Shown here: positions 8,463 through 19,500 of the stretch, piece by piece
Layout of the letters: each line of letters begins with the position of its first letter
Position numbering within the stretch: the stretch's first letter is position 1
The notes under the pieces: model-generated
Databases searched by the model: none
What the model saw: only the letters and a program-made list of their open reading frames with translations
What the model was told of the DNA's origin: nothing
Made by a program: the position numbers and the translations under genes
Assembly (NCBI RefSeq): GCF_002289565.1
Contig: NZ_NTFY01000033.1
Location: forward strand, 86,414-150,413
DNA: 64,000 bases
Origin: Rhodopirellula sp. SM50
GTDB lineage: Bacteria; Planctomycetota; Planctomycetia; Pirellulales; Pirellulaceae
Direction: 5' to 3'

Positions 8463-8960
8463 ATGACGTTCAGTCCAAGTACCGTTCCCGTCGACGAACC
8501 CGCGATGGATGAAGCGTATTGCCTGTCGTGCGGGTCTGGAATAGCGGACCATGCAGGCGGCGGTGAAAAACCTGATGGCCATCAATTTGAATCCTGTACG
8601 GATAGATTCGCCAATGAGCTGGAGGAGGAAGCAAGAACGTACGCCATTGCAAACTGCCAAGTCACTGTGGCGTTGCCAAGACCCGACGCCGAACACCAAG
8701 TCCGTTGCACGCGAGAGATGTACCAATCGGGGGAGCCGTCTTGCAACATTCCCAGCTCGCATCTTGCCAAGTACCGCCAAGACTGCACGAACTACGACGC
8801 ACTAATCCGGCGATTCAACAAGTTCTCGCAGACGCTCGCCGCTCGAGTGTTCTGCAACGCGATCCGCGAACGGATAGACGACATGCTGAGTGAAGAAATC
8901 GGGCGCATGCCGCCCGAGGATGCGAACGAGATTGAGCAGTTCGGATCTCCGCCAGCCTGA
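8463..8960 (+). CDS. Hypothetical protein, 165 residues, with N-terminal Cys pair
   Basis: The protein is not recognised. It starts with a short linker and a 'CLSCGSG' pair near residue 20, which could be half of a zinc site, then a Glu-rich helix and a helical C-terminal half ('FNKFSQTLAARVFCNAIRER'). The start at ATG 8463 has only a weak purine-rich leader (GAGAAGTAGAAAG). It is in the same direction as its neighbours but separated by gaps of about 575 and 317 bp, so a separate promoter is likely. Codon pattern and length support coding moderately. Confidence 0.55.
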   Translation: MTFSPSTVPVDEPAMDEAYCLSCGSGIADHAGGGEKPDGHQFESCTDRFANELEEEARTYAIANCQVTVALPRPDAEHQVRCTREMYQSGEPSCNIPSSHLAKYRQDCTNYDALIRRFNKFSQTLAARVFCNAIRERIDDMLSEEIGRMPPEDANEIEQFGSPPA

Positions 8961-9277
8961 GCGTTGCGATCCGATCGAGACACTCGTTGTGGAAACTGTT
9001 CCCGCCGGTTACCCACAAATTCGTCCTTGCTCGTTGGCCTCGGCACTTCGCGGGCTAAGGAGGTCGGCTGCTCTACCTTCTTGCGATCTCTAGTCGCCAC
9101 CGTGCAACTCTTGAATGCGCGGGCCGTCGTCGGGCGACCCTTGGCACTGACCACAACGAGTGACCTGCATTCGGGCGAGTTGGTTTTGCATAGATGGTGC
9201 AAATTTGGTGATTTTGTTCAAGTTCCTAGAATCGAAGCTGGTACTGAATTTCTTCACTATATCCCACGAGAATTTCG
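8961..9277. other. Intergenic stretch, nothing recognised
   Basis: The stretch of 317 bases between two rightward unknown genes contains overlapping short open frames but no start signals, hairpin or repeat that stands out by eye. Confidence 0.4.
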
Positions 9278-9769
9278 ATGGATATTTCAGCTCTTGCTCG
9301 ACCCGATAACCCTCAGCCAAAGGATCCCGAGGACGAGATTCGGTTTCCCTTCGGAGAAAATCCGCACGCAATGAAGTTGTCGCAAATTGTTTGGGACAGT
9401 GACTATTGCGCGTACTATGCTGAGCATTGGTGGCTCCCACCGCCGCTTCCAGGACCTGATGACTGCGGAGAGTCGATCTTGGGCATTCCATGGTTGTGGT
9501 ATTGGCTCGCGATCGGCTGCGAAGGATGCGACAGCGAGCCTGACCCGTTTGTTCTTCCGACGGTCATTGCGATCTGGAACCAATCGATCAAAAATAATAG
9601 GCGGGAAGTCCCGATCAACAACCAATTCTTGGAAGACTATGGCCTGAAGCCGAGAAGCGCAGATCGAGCACTGAAGCGGCTGCACGACAAGTCGTTGATC
9701 ATCTACACGATCAAAAACAGAAAGTATAACAGCGTGATCATTCTTCCTACGCCAGTAGCAGCCGAATGA
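9278..9769 (+). CDS. Hypothetical protein with C-terminal winged-helix-like segment
   Basis: The 163-residue protein has a Pro/Trp-rich N-terminal half ('AEHWWLPPPLPGPDD'). The C-terminal 60 residues ('INNQFLEDYGLKPRSADRAL', then a basic helix and two strands) look like a winged helix, as in small DNA-binding or replication-initiator-like proteins. That assignment is by pattern only. ATG at 9278 follows CACGAGAATTTCG without a strong ribosome binding site. It is the last gene of the rightward set; a strong stem-loop lies 41 bases after its stop. Confidence 0.6.
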   Translation: MDISALARPDNPQPKDPEDEIRFPFGENPHAMKLSQIVWDSDYCAYYAEHWWLPPPLPGPDDCGESILGIPWLWYWLAIGCEGCDSEPDPFVLPTVIAIWNQSIKNNRREVPINNQFLEDYGLKPRSADRALKRLHDKSLIIYTIKNRKYNSVIILPTPVAAE

Positions 9770-9795
9770 TAGAGTCAGTTTTGATCTGATTGGTC

Positions 9796-9862
9796 ATGCA
9801 AGGCGAATTCCATCCAACATTTGCGTGTCTCACTCAAATGTTGGATGGTCGAATGCAAGGCG
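9796..9862. repeat. 67-bp hairpin unit flanked by 10-bp direct repeats
   Basis: The sequence ATGCAAGGCG occurs at 9796-9805 and again at 9853-9862. Between them, each 4 bases inward, lie perfect inverted arms CCATCCAACATTTG (9810-9823) and CAAATGTTGGATGG (9835-9848) with an 11-base loop. As RNA it would be a strong 14-bp hairpin and could end transcription of the gene stopping at 9769, although no T run follows. The symmetrical direct-repeat/inverted-repeat layout also resembles a tiny mobile insertion with target duplication, or a recombination site. Confidence 0.6.
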
Positions 9863-10591
9863 TCTCGTAGTCACATGAGATGTAGTGCAGCACGATGACA
9901 AGTACTGCACGTCTGTTAAGAACACCGTAGGATCGGAATGCGTTCTCTGTGATTGGCGACGAGCGGATGAGGGTTGTCGCTCAGGCGAGTGTGTCCGGAG
10001 AGTCGGAAACTTCATTAGCGATGGGCGGGCTTATCCCAACAAATACGACTTGCTCCATCTGCTTCGTGTTGGCAGTCGAATCACCTGCCGACACGGAGCA
10101 AGGCATCCAGCTTCCGGACGCCTTGTTCACCGCCGGCCAAATCACAGAACGTCAACGACACCCGGTATCATCGATCGAAAAGCTCCCAGTTGCCGCCCGC
10201 CGGTTCACGTCTGGCGGCATCCTATGGTGACAAATGTCGAACATTGTTTTTTCATCCGCGTTGCAAAATCCTGGGTAACGCGACCGGCAGGTACGCTGCC
10301 CGGGCTAGTGATCACCGGAAACCTGGAGGAGGCTTTGGCTAAGATATCCTGTCGCGGAGCGCCACCAAATTGCGGAGCTTCCGTTCAGGATAGACGCTGC
10401 CGATGTGCGGTCTCAGGTGATAGAAATCATCGCGAATTAACCAGGATGTCACCTTGACGATCAAGCGACGTTACGGCTGCCGCAGGCGCCGAGGCCTAAC
10501 ATGCCGACTCGTGCTACAAAAAGCCCGTTTGGCGGGTTGGTTGAACTAATCTACCCCACGAAGCGGATCCGCATCGCCGCTACGGTGTGAA
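9863..10591. other. Intergenic stretch without a confident gene
   Basis: Overlapping open frames of 93 and 190 codons on the + strand (9949-10230, 9885-10457) have no good start or domain and disagree with each other. At 10518-10538 the minus strand shows a short CCCG/CGGG stem followed by a run of T, a weak terminator-like pattern downstream of the integrase. Nothing else stands out. Confidence 0.4.
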
Positions 10592-10616
10592 CACCTCCGC
10601 AGCCTACACGGAGGTG
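10592..10616 (-). terminator. Stem-loop after the integrase gene
   Basis: Perfect 8-bp arms CACCTCCG (10592-10599) and CGGAGGTG (10609-10616) with a 9-base loop lie 31 bases beyond the integrase stop in its direction of transcription. No strong T run follows, so the terminator call is tentative. Confidence 0.45.
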
Positions 10617-10646
10617 CTGGCCCTTTGTTGAAAAGAATGGCACAAG

Positions 10647-11687
10647 TCAAGCTTGGTCGAATTTCCGGCGGCAGCAGGGACACTCGCCGTCGAATCCATG
10701 GTGCAAGGCCGTGAACGCAGTCGGCTGGGGAAGGGACATGATCGCTTTAAACGCCAATGGGTCTCTGTGGGCGTAGTGCCGATAGGTAACGCCACCAACG
10801 GAGTGCCCCAGGATCTCGATCGAGGATTCAGGCATGTGCTCATCGTAGTACGTCGCCGCAGTTTTTCGCAGATCTTTCAAAACCCAGAGCGTTTCTTCGC
10901 CGGTTTCCACGTCCTGCTTCGGCTTGACGCCCGCGAGGGCGCACAACAGCTGAAACTTTTTGTTGGGTCGTGAAGTGCCACCGGCAAAGACCGGCTCGTC
11001 GGGCTGGGGCGTTTCCGGCCAGATGCTCTTCAGGTGTGCGTGGACGACACGGTTCATTGGGCGATGGAATTGCTTTTGCGTTTTGACCCGCCGGTAAAAC
11101 AGCCAGCCGCAGCGACACTCTTTGCCCTGGCCGTTTGGTGGTTCGGATCGCCATGACACGTGTCGCCACAAGATTGGCTCGTGGAATCCGGCGGACCTGA
11201 ACACGGTTCCGGTGTCGACGCCGTAATTGAAGAAGACGACCAGTGCCGCTCGCCAATAATGCCCTACCATGTATGGCTGCTTCCAACCTCGCAGTCGCGG
11301 CAGCCGGTAAGTGGCGAAGTACAGAGCGTTGAGATCGGGCTTGGTCAGGTAGTGCCGTCCCGCGACGTCCCGTTGCGGCTTCGGTTTCGGGAACGGAGGC
11401 AGCTTGGCGAGAAATTCTTGTTCCCATGCCCAGGCCAAGATAGCCCGAAGGTTTTCACGAGCCTTGTTCGCTGTCCGACCGGGATTGGACCCGCCGTTCG
11501 CTTCGGCTTGGTCGTGAACCCAGTCCAAGAAATCACGAATGTGGGATCGGTTGATCTGGTCGACATCGACGCCTTTGCCCCAGGTCGTCCACTTGGTGAC
11601 GGTCGATTTGTATTCTTTGCGGGTCCCGCCGGAAAGTTTCTTGGCAGTAAGGTACTTGGCTGAGATCGCTTCAACGCTGTTTGACAT
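10647..11687 (-). CDS. Tyrosine recombinase / phage-type integrase
   Basis: The 346-residue site-specific recombinase has an N-terminal SAM-like core-binding domain at about 1-95 ('RKEYKSTVTKWTTWGKG', 'IRDFLDWVHD'). The catalytic domain spans about 110-315, with a first Arg near 164 ('DTGTVFR'), Lys202, 'KDLR' (R274), 'GHS' (H295) and the nucleophile Y305 in 'YRHYAH'. The usual HxxR histidine is Lys271 here. After the catalytic domain a 'CPCCRRKF' Cys cluster forms a short tail. ATG at 11687 is used. It likely mobilises the accessory region to its left; attachment sites were not found by eye. Confidence 0.88.
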   Translation of the reverse strand: MSNSVEAISAKYLTAKKLSGGTRKEYKSTVTKWTTWGKGVDVDQINRSHIRDFLDWVHDQAEANGGSNPGRTANKARENLRAILAWAWEQEFLAKLPPFPKPKPQRDVAGRHYLTKPDLNALYFATYRLPRLRGWKQPYMVGHYWRAALVVFFNYGVDTGTVFRSAGFHEPILWRHVSWRSEPPNGQGKECRCGWLFYRRVKTQKQFHRPMNRVVHAHLKSIWPETPQPDEPVFAGGTSRPNKKFQLLCALAGVKPKQDVETGEETLWVLKDLRKTAATYYDEHMPESSIEILGHSVGGVTYRHYAHRDPLAFKAIMSLPQPTAFTALHHGFDGECPCCRRKFDQA

Positions 11688-12684
11688 GGTGACGACTCCA
11701 GGACCGTCGACTTGTCACCTCGATGTTGGGATCCTCCGCTAGCCGATGGCCTGTGAAAAGGCTTCCTGCTGGACCTCCGGTCACGCTGGGGAATGGTTAC
11801 CGCAGCCGATTCGCTGCACATTTACCCCAAAATAGTCCGAAATCGGGGGGGAACCGCATCGAAACGATTTGGCTAAGGCGCGTAGAGCGATGCAACCGCT
11901 GCTCCATAGACAAGGGAAGAGCGGTGTTGTTAATGGCAAGCGATGCCCCCTTGGTGTGTCTCGATCTTTGTAGCAGATGCGAATCTGAACGGATCTCGCA
12001 ATGCTTCCGTTTTGTTGAGGTTCGACTCACTTGTCGGATTATTTACTCGGTTTCCATGCGTGGGTGGGGCCAGCCCGAAACTTGCAATCGAGAAGAATGA
12101 TGCTTGCGAAATGAACAGTCCCGGTACGGGTTCGAGCGTCCCGGAGCTGCTGTCAAAATTCGGAAGAACACGGCGAGAACGCCCTCCTTCAGGTGAAGCG
12201 AAGCGTTTGCGGTCAAGACTTCGACGCACGAGTCGTACAGTGTGCACGCCACCGGACGAAAACAATTTTTTTGCTGAACGTGCTTTCGACGCCGCCTACG
12301 GCACCCAAGAAATCGGTGTCGGATGGACGATTTCAACGATCACGTTTGGCAGAGTGAAATACGGCTATCACGGATCGATGCGGTAATTACGCGGGCGAAC
12401 TTCTGGGAGCGGATCACGTCCGGCCTGGGGCGTGACTCGGGCAAACGGGCGAATTAAAATCACGACTCCGGGCCGAGTATTGATTGGTTTTGGCGGGAAG
12501 TCGGAATTTTTAATTTTGCGACGGTGGACACCCAGGACACCCAGGGCACCCAAGTGGACATTTGTCTATAGTACGCAGCGCTCCAGTGGGATAGCCCGCA
12601 CAGTGGAAAGGGATTGTGAGGGGACGAAACTCTGGAACGTGATTGGATTATTGGTCGCCAATCACACTTAACTTGGAGTCAGCC
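11688..12684. other. Long spacer upstream of integrase and CAP gene; short GGACACCCA repeats
   Basis: No gene is supported in this roughly 1-kb divergent spacer, and no tRNA was seen. A short tandem run of ACCCAGG-type units lies at 12525-12555 (ACACCCAGG repeated, then GGCACCCA). A GGAAC box at about 12631-12635 followed some 16-17 bases later by TCGCC resembles an ECF-type promoter ahead of the CAP gene, but this is only a pattern match. Confidence 0.35.
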
Positions 12685-13512
12685 GTGAATCGTTGTCTAA
12701 CCATTCTTGCATATGCCATTCTCGCGGTGCATTGGTCGGCACACGCGAACGACCGTTGCCCCGTGAACCGTTGCCCCCGCACGGTTGGCAAGCCTGCCGG
12801 CACCGTTTTGACATTCGAGACCGGTGCCAAACGTTCTGCCGACGATGCCTCGAGGGTAGTTGCGTACGCGAGGATCGTTGTCCCCGCCCACGCAAAGGTC
12901 TTTGTCGACGGTAGGGATTTAAAAGACCGCGGGTCTCTTCGCTGGTACAAATGGACGCCACCCAAAGATCAACCTTCTAAATATGTGACACTGACCGCGA
13001 CCTGGCAGGACCGGGTCACTCGGGCGACAAAGAAGCACACCCGCAAGATCATCATGCGACCCGGGAAAATTCGACGCGTCAATCTTTGCGGGGCATCGCT
13101 CGAATCGATCGTTGACGGGGTAATCTGGCGGACGAATCTTCAGCGACAGAGCTTCGGGATTGCACCGCTGGTCAAGAATTCCATGCTCACCGCAGCCGCA
13201 CAAAAACATGCCGACAACCTCGCACGGCAAAAAAAGCTTTCTCACCAATTGGACGGAGAAGGGTTCCTCGAGCGATCACGCCACGAAGGCTACCTATTTA
13301 CGGCCGGTAGCGAGAACATCGCGGAGGGAGCACGGTCGTCCAACGACGTCGTAGAGATGTGGATGCGTTCGCCGGGGCACCAGCGGAATATGCTCAGCAA
13401 AGAGTACACACAAATCGGTGTCGGAACAGCCTGGTCCTCCAGCGGCACCCGGTACGACGTCCAAGTGTTCGGCCGTCCCGCACCGAAAGTTACTGAATTA
13501 TCGCAGCATTGA
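12685..13512 (+). CDS. Secreted protein with TIGR03000-like and CAP/SCP domains
   Basis: The 275-residue protein has a signal peptide at about 1-22 (hydrophobic 'LTILAYAILAVHW' then 'SAHA'). A planctomycete TIGR03000-type beta domain follows (about 55-125, 'VVPAHAKVFVDGR'). The C-terminal CAP domain (about 140-262) shows 'AAQKHADNLAR', 'SENIAEG' and 'MWMRSPGHQRNML', the conserved segments of the SCP/PR1 family. GTG at 12685 was chosen because GGAG sits 6 bases before it and it begins the signal peptide; upstream TTG 12643 would add 14 non-signal residues. It ends 15 bp before the large kinase gene, so they are probably one operon. The substrate of bacterial CAP proteins is generally unknown. 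Confidence 0.88.
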   Translation: MNRCLTILAYAILAVHWSAHANDRCPVNRCPRTVGKPAGTVLTFETGAKRSADDASRVVAYARIVVPAHAKVFVDGRDLKDRGSLRWYKWTPPKDQPSKYVTLTATWQDRVTRATKKHTRKIIMRPGKIRRVNLCGASLESIVDGVIWRTNLQRQSFGIAPLVKNSMLTAAAQKHADNLARQKKLSHQLDGEGFLERSRHEGYLFTAGSENIAEGARSSNDVVEMWMRSPGHQRNMLSKEYTQIGVGTAWSSSGTRYDVQVFGRPAPKVTELSQH

Positions 13513-13527
13513 GCTACCTTTAGAACG

Positions 13528-16500
13528 ATGAAACTCAAAGCAATTTGCCCTCAGTGTCAGAGCTCGTTGATCATTCCGGCGGAACTGGCGGGACGGTCCG
13601 TCAAATGCTCCGCATGTCAGCATCTCTTCAAGATTCGAGCCGTCCAAACGCCTTCTCAGCGATCGATTGAATCAGGGTTGCAGGTTGACGCACCGGCCGA
13701 GTTTTCCGAGGTGGTCAAACAGTCAGCTTCAACCCCATCGAGCGAGCGTTCCGCGGAACGAGGCGACGACAAGGTCGCGGACGCGAAACGCTCTGCCAAG
13801 AAGCACTCCGCGACACAGGAGCAACCGGCCGATAAGCAAAGCACGAGCAACCGATCTGCTTCTGACGCCAATGCGACGTCTCGCGAAAAGCAGAGCCCTG
13901 CTGCAACACGACGCCCGGTCGCCGCGCAACAGACCGATGCTCCGAGTTCTACTGCGAAAGCGGACACACGGAAGAAGTCGAATTCGACGGGCGTGGCAGT
14001 TGAAAACAAGACGACGTCAGCGCCGCAAAGGAAGAAACCAGCTGCCGAGGGCGACGCGTTGACCGCTTCCGCGATTCCTTCCGAACGTCCGCTTGAGCAA
14101 TCCGTGTCGAACGGCAAAAAACCAACCAACGCCAACGAGGGAGCGACCGCAATTGGGCGATTCAAGATCGAAGAGGTGCTCGGTTCCGGCGGTTTCGGGG
14201 ACGTGTATCGCGCTTACGATCCGCTCCTTGACCGACATGCCGCGCTGAAAGTCTTGCGAGTAAAAGCGACGACCGAAGAGCGTAGAGAGCGGATGTTGGG
14301 AGAAGCCAAAGCGTCGGCTCGTCTGCGTCATCCCAACATCGTCGCGGTCTACGAAGTCGGCGAGGACGAAGAACGCAGCTTCATCGCGTCACAATTCATT
14401 CCTGGTACAACGCTCGCCGACCATCTCAAACAGATCGACCATTCAAGTACAGACCCCGAGGCGCTGCGAGCGTTCGTCGTTTGGTTGATCGAACTTTCGA
14501 GAGCATTGGCCTACGCCCACCGCGAATCCATCATTCACCGGGATGTCAAACCGCACAACGTCTTGATCGATGAGGAATCGCATGCACAGTTGGCCGATTT
14601 CGGCCTCGCACACCAAATCGTTGCGGATGCTGACACGACGCGACAACTCGTGGGCACACCGGCCTACATGTCGCCCGAGCAAGTGGAAGGCGACTTGTCC
14701 AAGATTTCGCCCGCTTCCGACCAATATGCGGTCGGCGTGATCCTCTTTGAAGGGGTGGTGGGGCGGCGGCCGTTTGAAGGAGACTCGATCAGCTTGCTCT
14801 CCAGCATCGTTCACGACGAGGTTCCCAAGCCCACCGATTTAAAGTCGACGGTCCCACTTCCGCTTGAGCAGATCTGCTTGAAGGCGATGAGTCGCGATGC
14901 ATCCGATCGCTACGGCGACTGTGATGAACTGGCCGACGACCTCCGGCGGTGGTTGGACGGCGAACTGGTGCTGGCCGCAAATCCTTCATGGGTTGCTCAC
15001 TCCCTGCACTGGGCGAAGAAACGCCCGCACCTGGCAGGGTGGATTGCGGCGATTGCGGCGACGCTGTTGATGATGGGCGGAACAACGATCACTCTTGGCC
15101 TGGTCAAGCTCAACTCGGCCGCGACAGAGCTGACGGCCAGTCGCGAAGAGCTTGGTCAATCGGAGATGGAGTTGAACGAGGTTCGTCTTGAATCAGACCG
15201 CCAAGCACGTCAGTTAGAGACGCAGACCACTCGCGAAAAGACGGTGGAATACGCGCGGAAACTTGACGGCGGAACGCGGGTGATTGAAGCCAACGACCTG
15301 GCGATGATCCACCGGATGCTGGACCGTGTCCCGTGGAAAGACCGCGGCATCGAGCACTCGTTATTAAGACGCCGCACGATGGGGACGCCGATCATCCTGC
15401 ATGCCGGTGAACCGATCCGACATCTGAGTTGGAGTCACGACGGCTCGCTACTGGCCGCCGTAACCGAGCGAGGCGACATCCGATTTTGGGACGGCATTCA
15501 TCACACTCCGCTCACGGTTGCCAAGGTCCACAACATGTGGACCGCGGAATTCCACCCGTCGCGCATGGAGCTGATTTCATTGCACAACCGGGAGTACGAA
15601 CGTCAAACCCGAAAGTCGACGAAGGCGATCGTTCGCAAGTGGGTCGTTGCGCGGGACGGCGATCAGATCCGGCTTTCTCGTTCAACGGAAAGCGAGAGCG
15701 ACATCAGCGCTTTTCGATCGTCAGCATTTCACCCGTCCGGCAGGCTGTTCGCCGTCTGTGGCTATGGCCGAGTCGAGATTCGTGATCTGCAAGACGGCCT
15801 GGGTATTGAAAGCGCCCGCAAGGATATCAACGGCGACGTTTTAGATATCGCCTATTCCGCCGACGGAAAACGACTCGAATGCCTAGTGAAAAATGGCCTG
15901 GACGTTCGGCGGTTAATCATCGATGAGGAGCACCCCGATGGTCTGGAAGCGTGGGCCTATTCCCCGCAGATGCCGCCCCTCGCAATGGACCCAATCGTGG
16001 TGACCGTTCAGCCGCCACTTGCCCCCATCCACCGTGTTTATCCGAACCCAACCTATTTTCGCGGCAAAGTGCTTGCGGATTACGTGGCTCCCATAAATAG
16101 TGGTTCATGGGACCAACCGACGTGTGCCATCGAGTTGGCAACGGGACATTACTTTCGTGGATATTCCGATGGCCATGTGATGGAGGGTTCCGTTTCGAGA
16201 GTGGGGCACCTCGCCGAAATCAGCGCTGCGGCACGACGTCCCGATCTTGCCTGTGTCGCAACCGGCGATCGCTCGGGCGAAATTCGCATTTGGCCGACAA
16301 CGTCACGAACGCCCGAGGGCGCCCGGTGCGCCTTCGCCAAAAAAGGATCCGTTCCAGACTATCGATTGGTCTCCAATTTTGACGGAACGTTGCTCAGCAC
16401 CAGCGGCGGCGGATCGGCGGTGACGGTCTGGCAAACGAACGATGGAAAGGTTGCGTTTGAACTCGACGGACACGCCCGCGGGGCGCGTGCCGTCGACTTT

Positions 16501-19500
16501 CATCCCGAACGAAACGAAGTTCTGACGGTCGATGGCGAAGGCGTTTGTCGGATCTGGGACCTCGTGCCTTCGAATCAAGGGACCCGCGTTTTGCGAAGCT
16601 GGCGAGTTGAAGCCGGTGCGCCCCATTTCGCCTGTTTCGATCCCTCTGGCGAAAACATCCTGATCTTCGGAAGCCGCTTCTCTGAAGCAGAAGACGCCGG
16701 GGCGGTGGGCTTCGCCATGGTCGTGAGCGCCGCGGATGGGACCAGCGTTTGCGAACTGCAAGGCTTACGCGGATTCCCAATCGCGGGCGCCTTCGTGCCC
16801 GATTCCGATTCGGTGATCGTAAGCTGTGATGGCAAAACCATTGCCAGCTACTCTCGGCTTACTGGGGAACGGATCGCTGATTTCGAAACCGACGGTTTGG
16901 TCGCTACCGATCTCGATGTGACCTCGGATCAACTCGTCGCCGTCCTGGCCGAACCCTGCGCGCTGCTTCCAAACGGCGACGGGCAGTCCTCGTACCGAAG
17001 TCAGCTTCGCAGTTGGCAAATCGAAACCGGCAACAAAATGTTCGATGTCCGCGAGCCCGGTGTCAGCTATCGCTTTGTGGATGTCGACGCAACGTTAGGA
17101 CGCATCCTGGCACCGGCGGGCGATGGCTATCGCATTCACGACCTCGCGACCGGTGAGCGGCTTTGGACAGATTACCGCTATCCTGCGAGCTACCAAATCG
17201 ACATGACACGCGAGCAAACTTACCAAGTTTGTGTTCCGTACACGGAGCAAGTCGAGCAATCCTATACCGTTCAGGTCCCAGTCATGACAGAGGTCGCCGA
17301 GACCTATACAGTCGCGACTCCCATGATGGCGACCGAAGTCTTGAAAGGAACTCGCAGTCCCGATGCGCCGAACACGATTGTTGAGGCGTTGGAAGGGTTG
17401 GATCAGCGTCGACTCAAAGTGATTCTGAAAGGACAAGTGCGAAGAACGAAGGGTGGTGAGAGCGGCGAGTTGATCGGATGCGACCAAGTGAAACGAGGCG
17501 TGTTCCTGAAGTCAGACAAGCAGGGGAATATCCAACTGTTCTCGGATTCATCGCTTTCACAGCGAATCAAACTGCCGCCGGTTGAGGCCGAGGAATCGGT
17601 CGCGCTGGAGGTCGTCTTTGCCGATTTGAAGTCAGAAGAACGGGAGCGGATGGTCCCGGTCACTAAGATGACTACGGAAACCAGGACGAGAATCGTTACG
17701 GTGACGAAACAGAGAATGGAAACACGCACGAGAACCGTCATTTACAAACAACTTATCGCACAGGCGACAGCGAAGGGAAGTGCGATCTTCTTGCCCGAGG
17801 GACGAGGGCTCGCGTTAGGACAGTTCGATGCGGCTTATGTGGTCAGCGCGGCGATTCCGTCCTCACCACGCGAATTGGTCGCCAGCGATTGCCACTACGA
17901 GATGTTGGCAACCGATGCCGGAGGTACGCTCATTGCGGCTGCCGGACAAAACGGTAGCTGTGGCGCGTGCGGTTGCAACGATATCGACATTTGGCAGACC
18001 GACGATGGAGAACCCGTCCGGACCATTCGCCTGTCCGGTGCCTCCGCGGGCGCTATCAACTTTGATCCTCGGACAGGCAACTTGCTCGTGGGCATTAGCT
18101 GTTTCGGTACACGTGTGAATGCAAACGATCGCCCGATTGCCGCCGGCCGGGAAGAGATTCCACGACCAGTGCCCGAGGGTGAGGCTGGCGAAGTACTGGC
18201 CTACGGGGGCGCGACGCTGTTGGTATTCGATCCGCGATCCGGCGAAATCGTAGAACAATTCCAAGGTCCCGAGTCGATCATTCGGATCGCCACAAATATC
18301 GATGGCGAGAATCCCATAGTTTTGTTGGTCGATCAAGAAAATCAGGTTTATCGACTCAAGGATGATGGCGTCATCCAATCGCAGCCGATCCGCTGCGGAG
18401 ACCCTGGGTCGGTCAGTGTTTCGCAGGACGGACAATTGGTCACGTACAAAGATCCAGACGGACGTTCCGTTGTTGCGCTCACCTCGGCAATGGAAAAACA
18501 AGTCCGGCTACCAGCCCCTTGGGCCCACGCACACTTCAGTTGGGGCGGCAAGAAACTTGTGGCGAAGAAGGCAACACAACCGACAGACGCGATGACGAGC
18601 GACCAAGAGTTGGTCACCATGTCCTGGAAGACCGATCAAATGATTGAGATTTTAAGTCAGCCAAATCCCGTCGCCGAATTGCCCGCGGGCACCACCTCTG
18701 GTGACGGCTGGGTGTTGCCGGCAATGAAGACCACACTTGTTCAATCGAAGGGCGGCGGAGCATTCGAGTTTCGCCCGCTGCATACCCATTCGACCTTGAA
18801 GGATTTTCACTCCACGCGACGCACGGCTGAACCTGCGTTTCGAGGCGGTAAAGTGTTTTCAATTGGCGATCCCTACGAAACTCGCTGGGGTCAGCCGAAT
18901 ACGCAAAATCATGTGATCACTTGGGACAGAAACGTAAGCTCGGACGCTAAGACCAACGTGTCGATGCCGCTTGAGCCATCGCCCACACCCACGAGAACTG
19001 CGCCATTGCCCATGAGAACTGCGCCCACACCCACGAGAACTGCGCCATTGCCCATGAGATCGGGAACGGTCAGTGATCGGACGTCTGCAAAGGTTGGCGG
19101 GAAAGAGGCTCGTCGAACCGTGTCGCAAAATGGAATCAAAAATGAGGTGTCGAGCCTTTTAGAAGGTCAATCGCTGGTCAAGTTTCTGCCAGATAACTTA
19201 GAGGAATGCTTGGTAAAGGGGACCGCCGATCTGACGGAAGACGGTGCGATCGTTTTACTTGATCGAGGTACTGAGTCCTTTCTCGAGATTCCTGCCATTC
19301 TACCGGAAGTGTACCGGATGGAACTATTGGTAAGGCGGGAAACCACCGGTGGAGCGTTTGTGATATGCGTTCCACACAGGGGCTTCCCAGCTTGCTTTGC
19401 CATTGATGGACAGAGCGGGAGCGGTATCAGCGACATCGATGGCAAATCCTATGCGTACAACTCGACCAACGTGCGAGGTAAGCAGTTCCAGAATGGCCGA

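Noticed and set aside
9949..10230. 93-codon + strand frame
   Set aside because: Protein-like only in part, poor start, overlaps another unsupported frame; left as spacer.
12017..12030. GGTTCGACTC resembling a tRNA T-loop near the integrase
   Set aside because: No acceptor, D or anticodon stems could be folded around it.
11943..12386. 147-codon + strand frame upstream of the CAP gene
   Set aside because: No start signal, basic low-complexity composition and no domain; probably chance.
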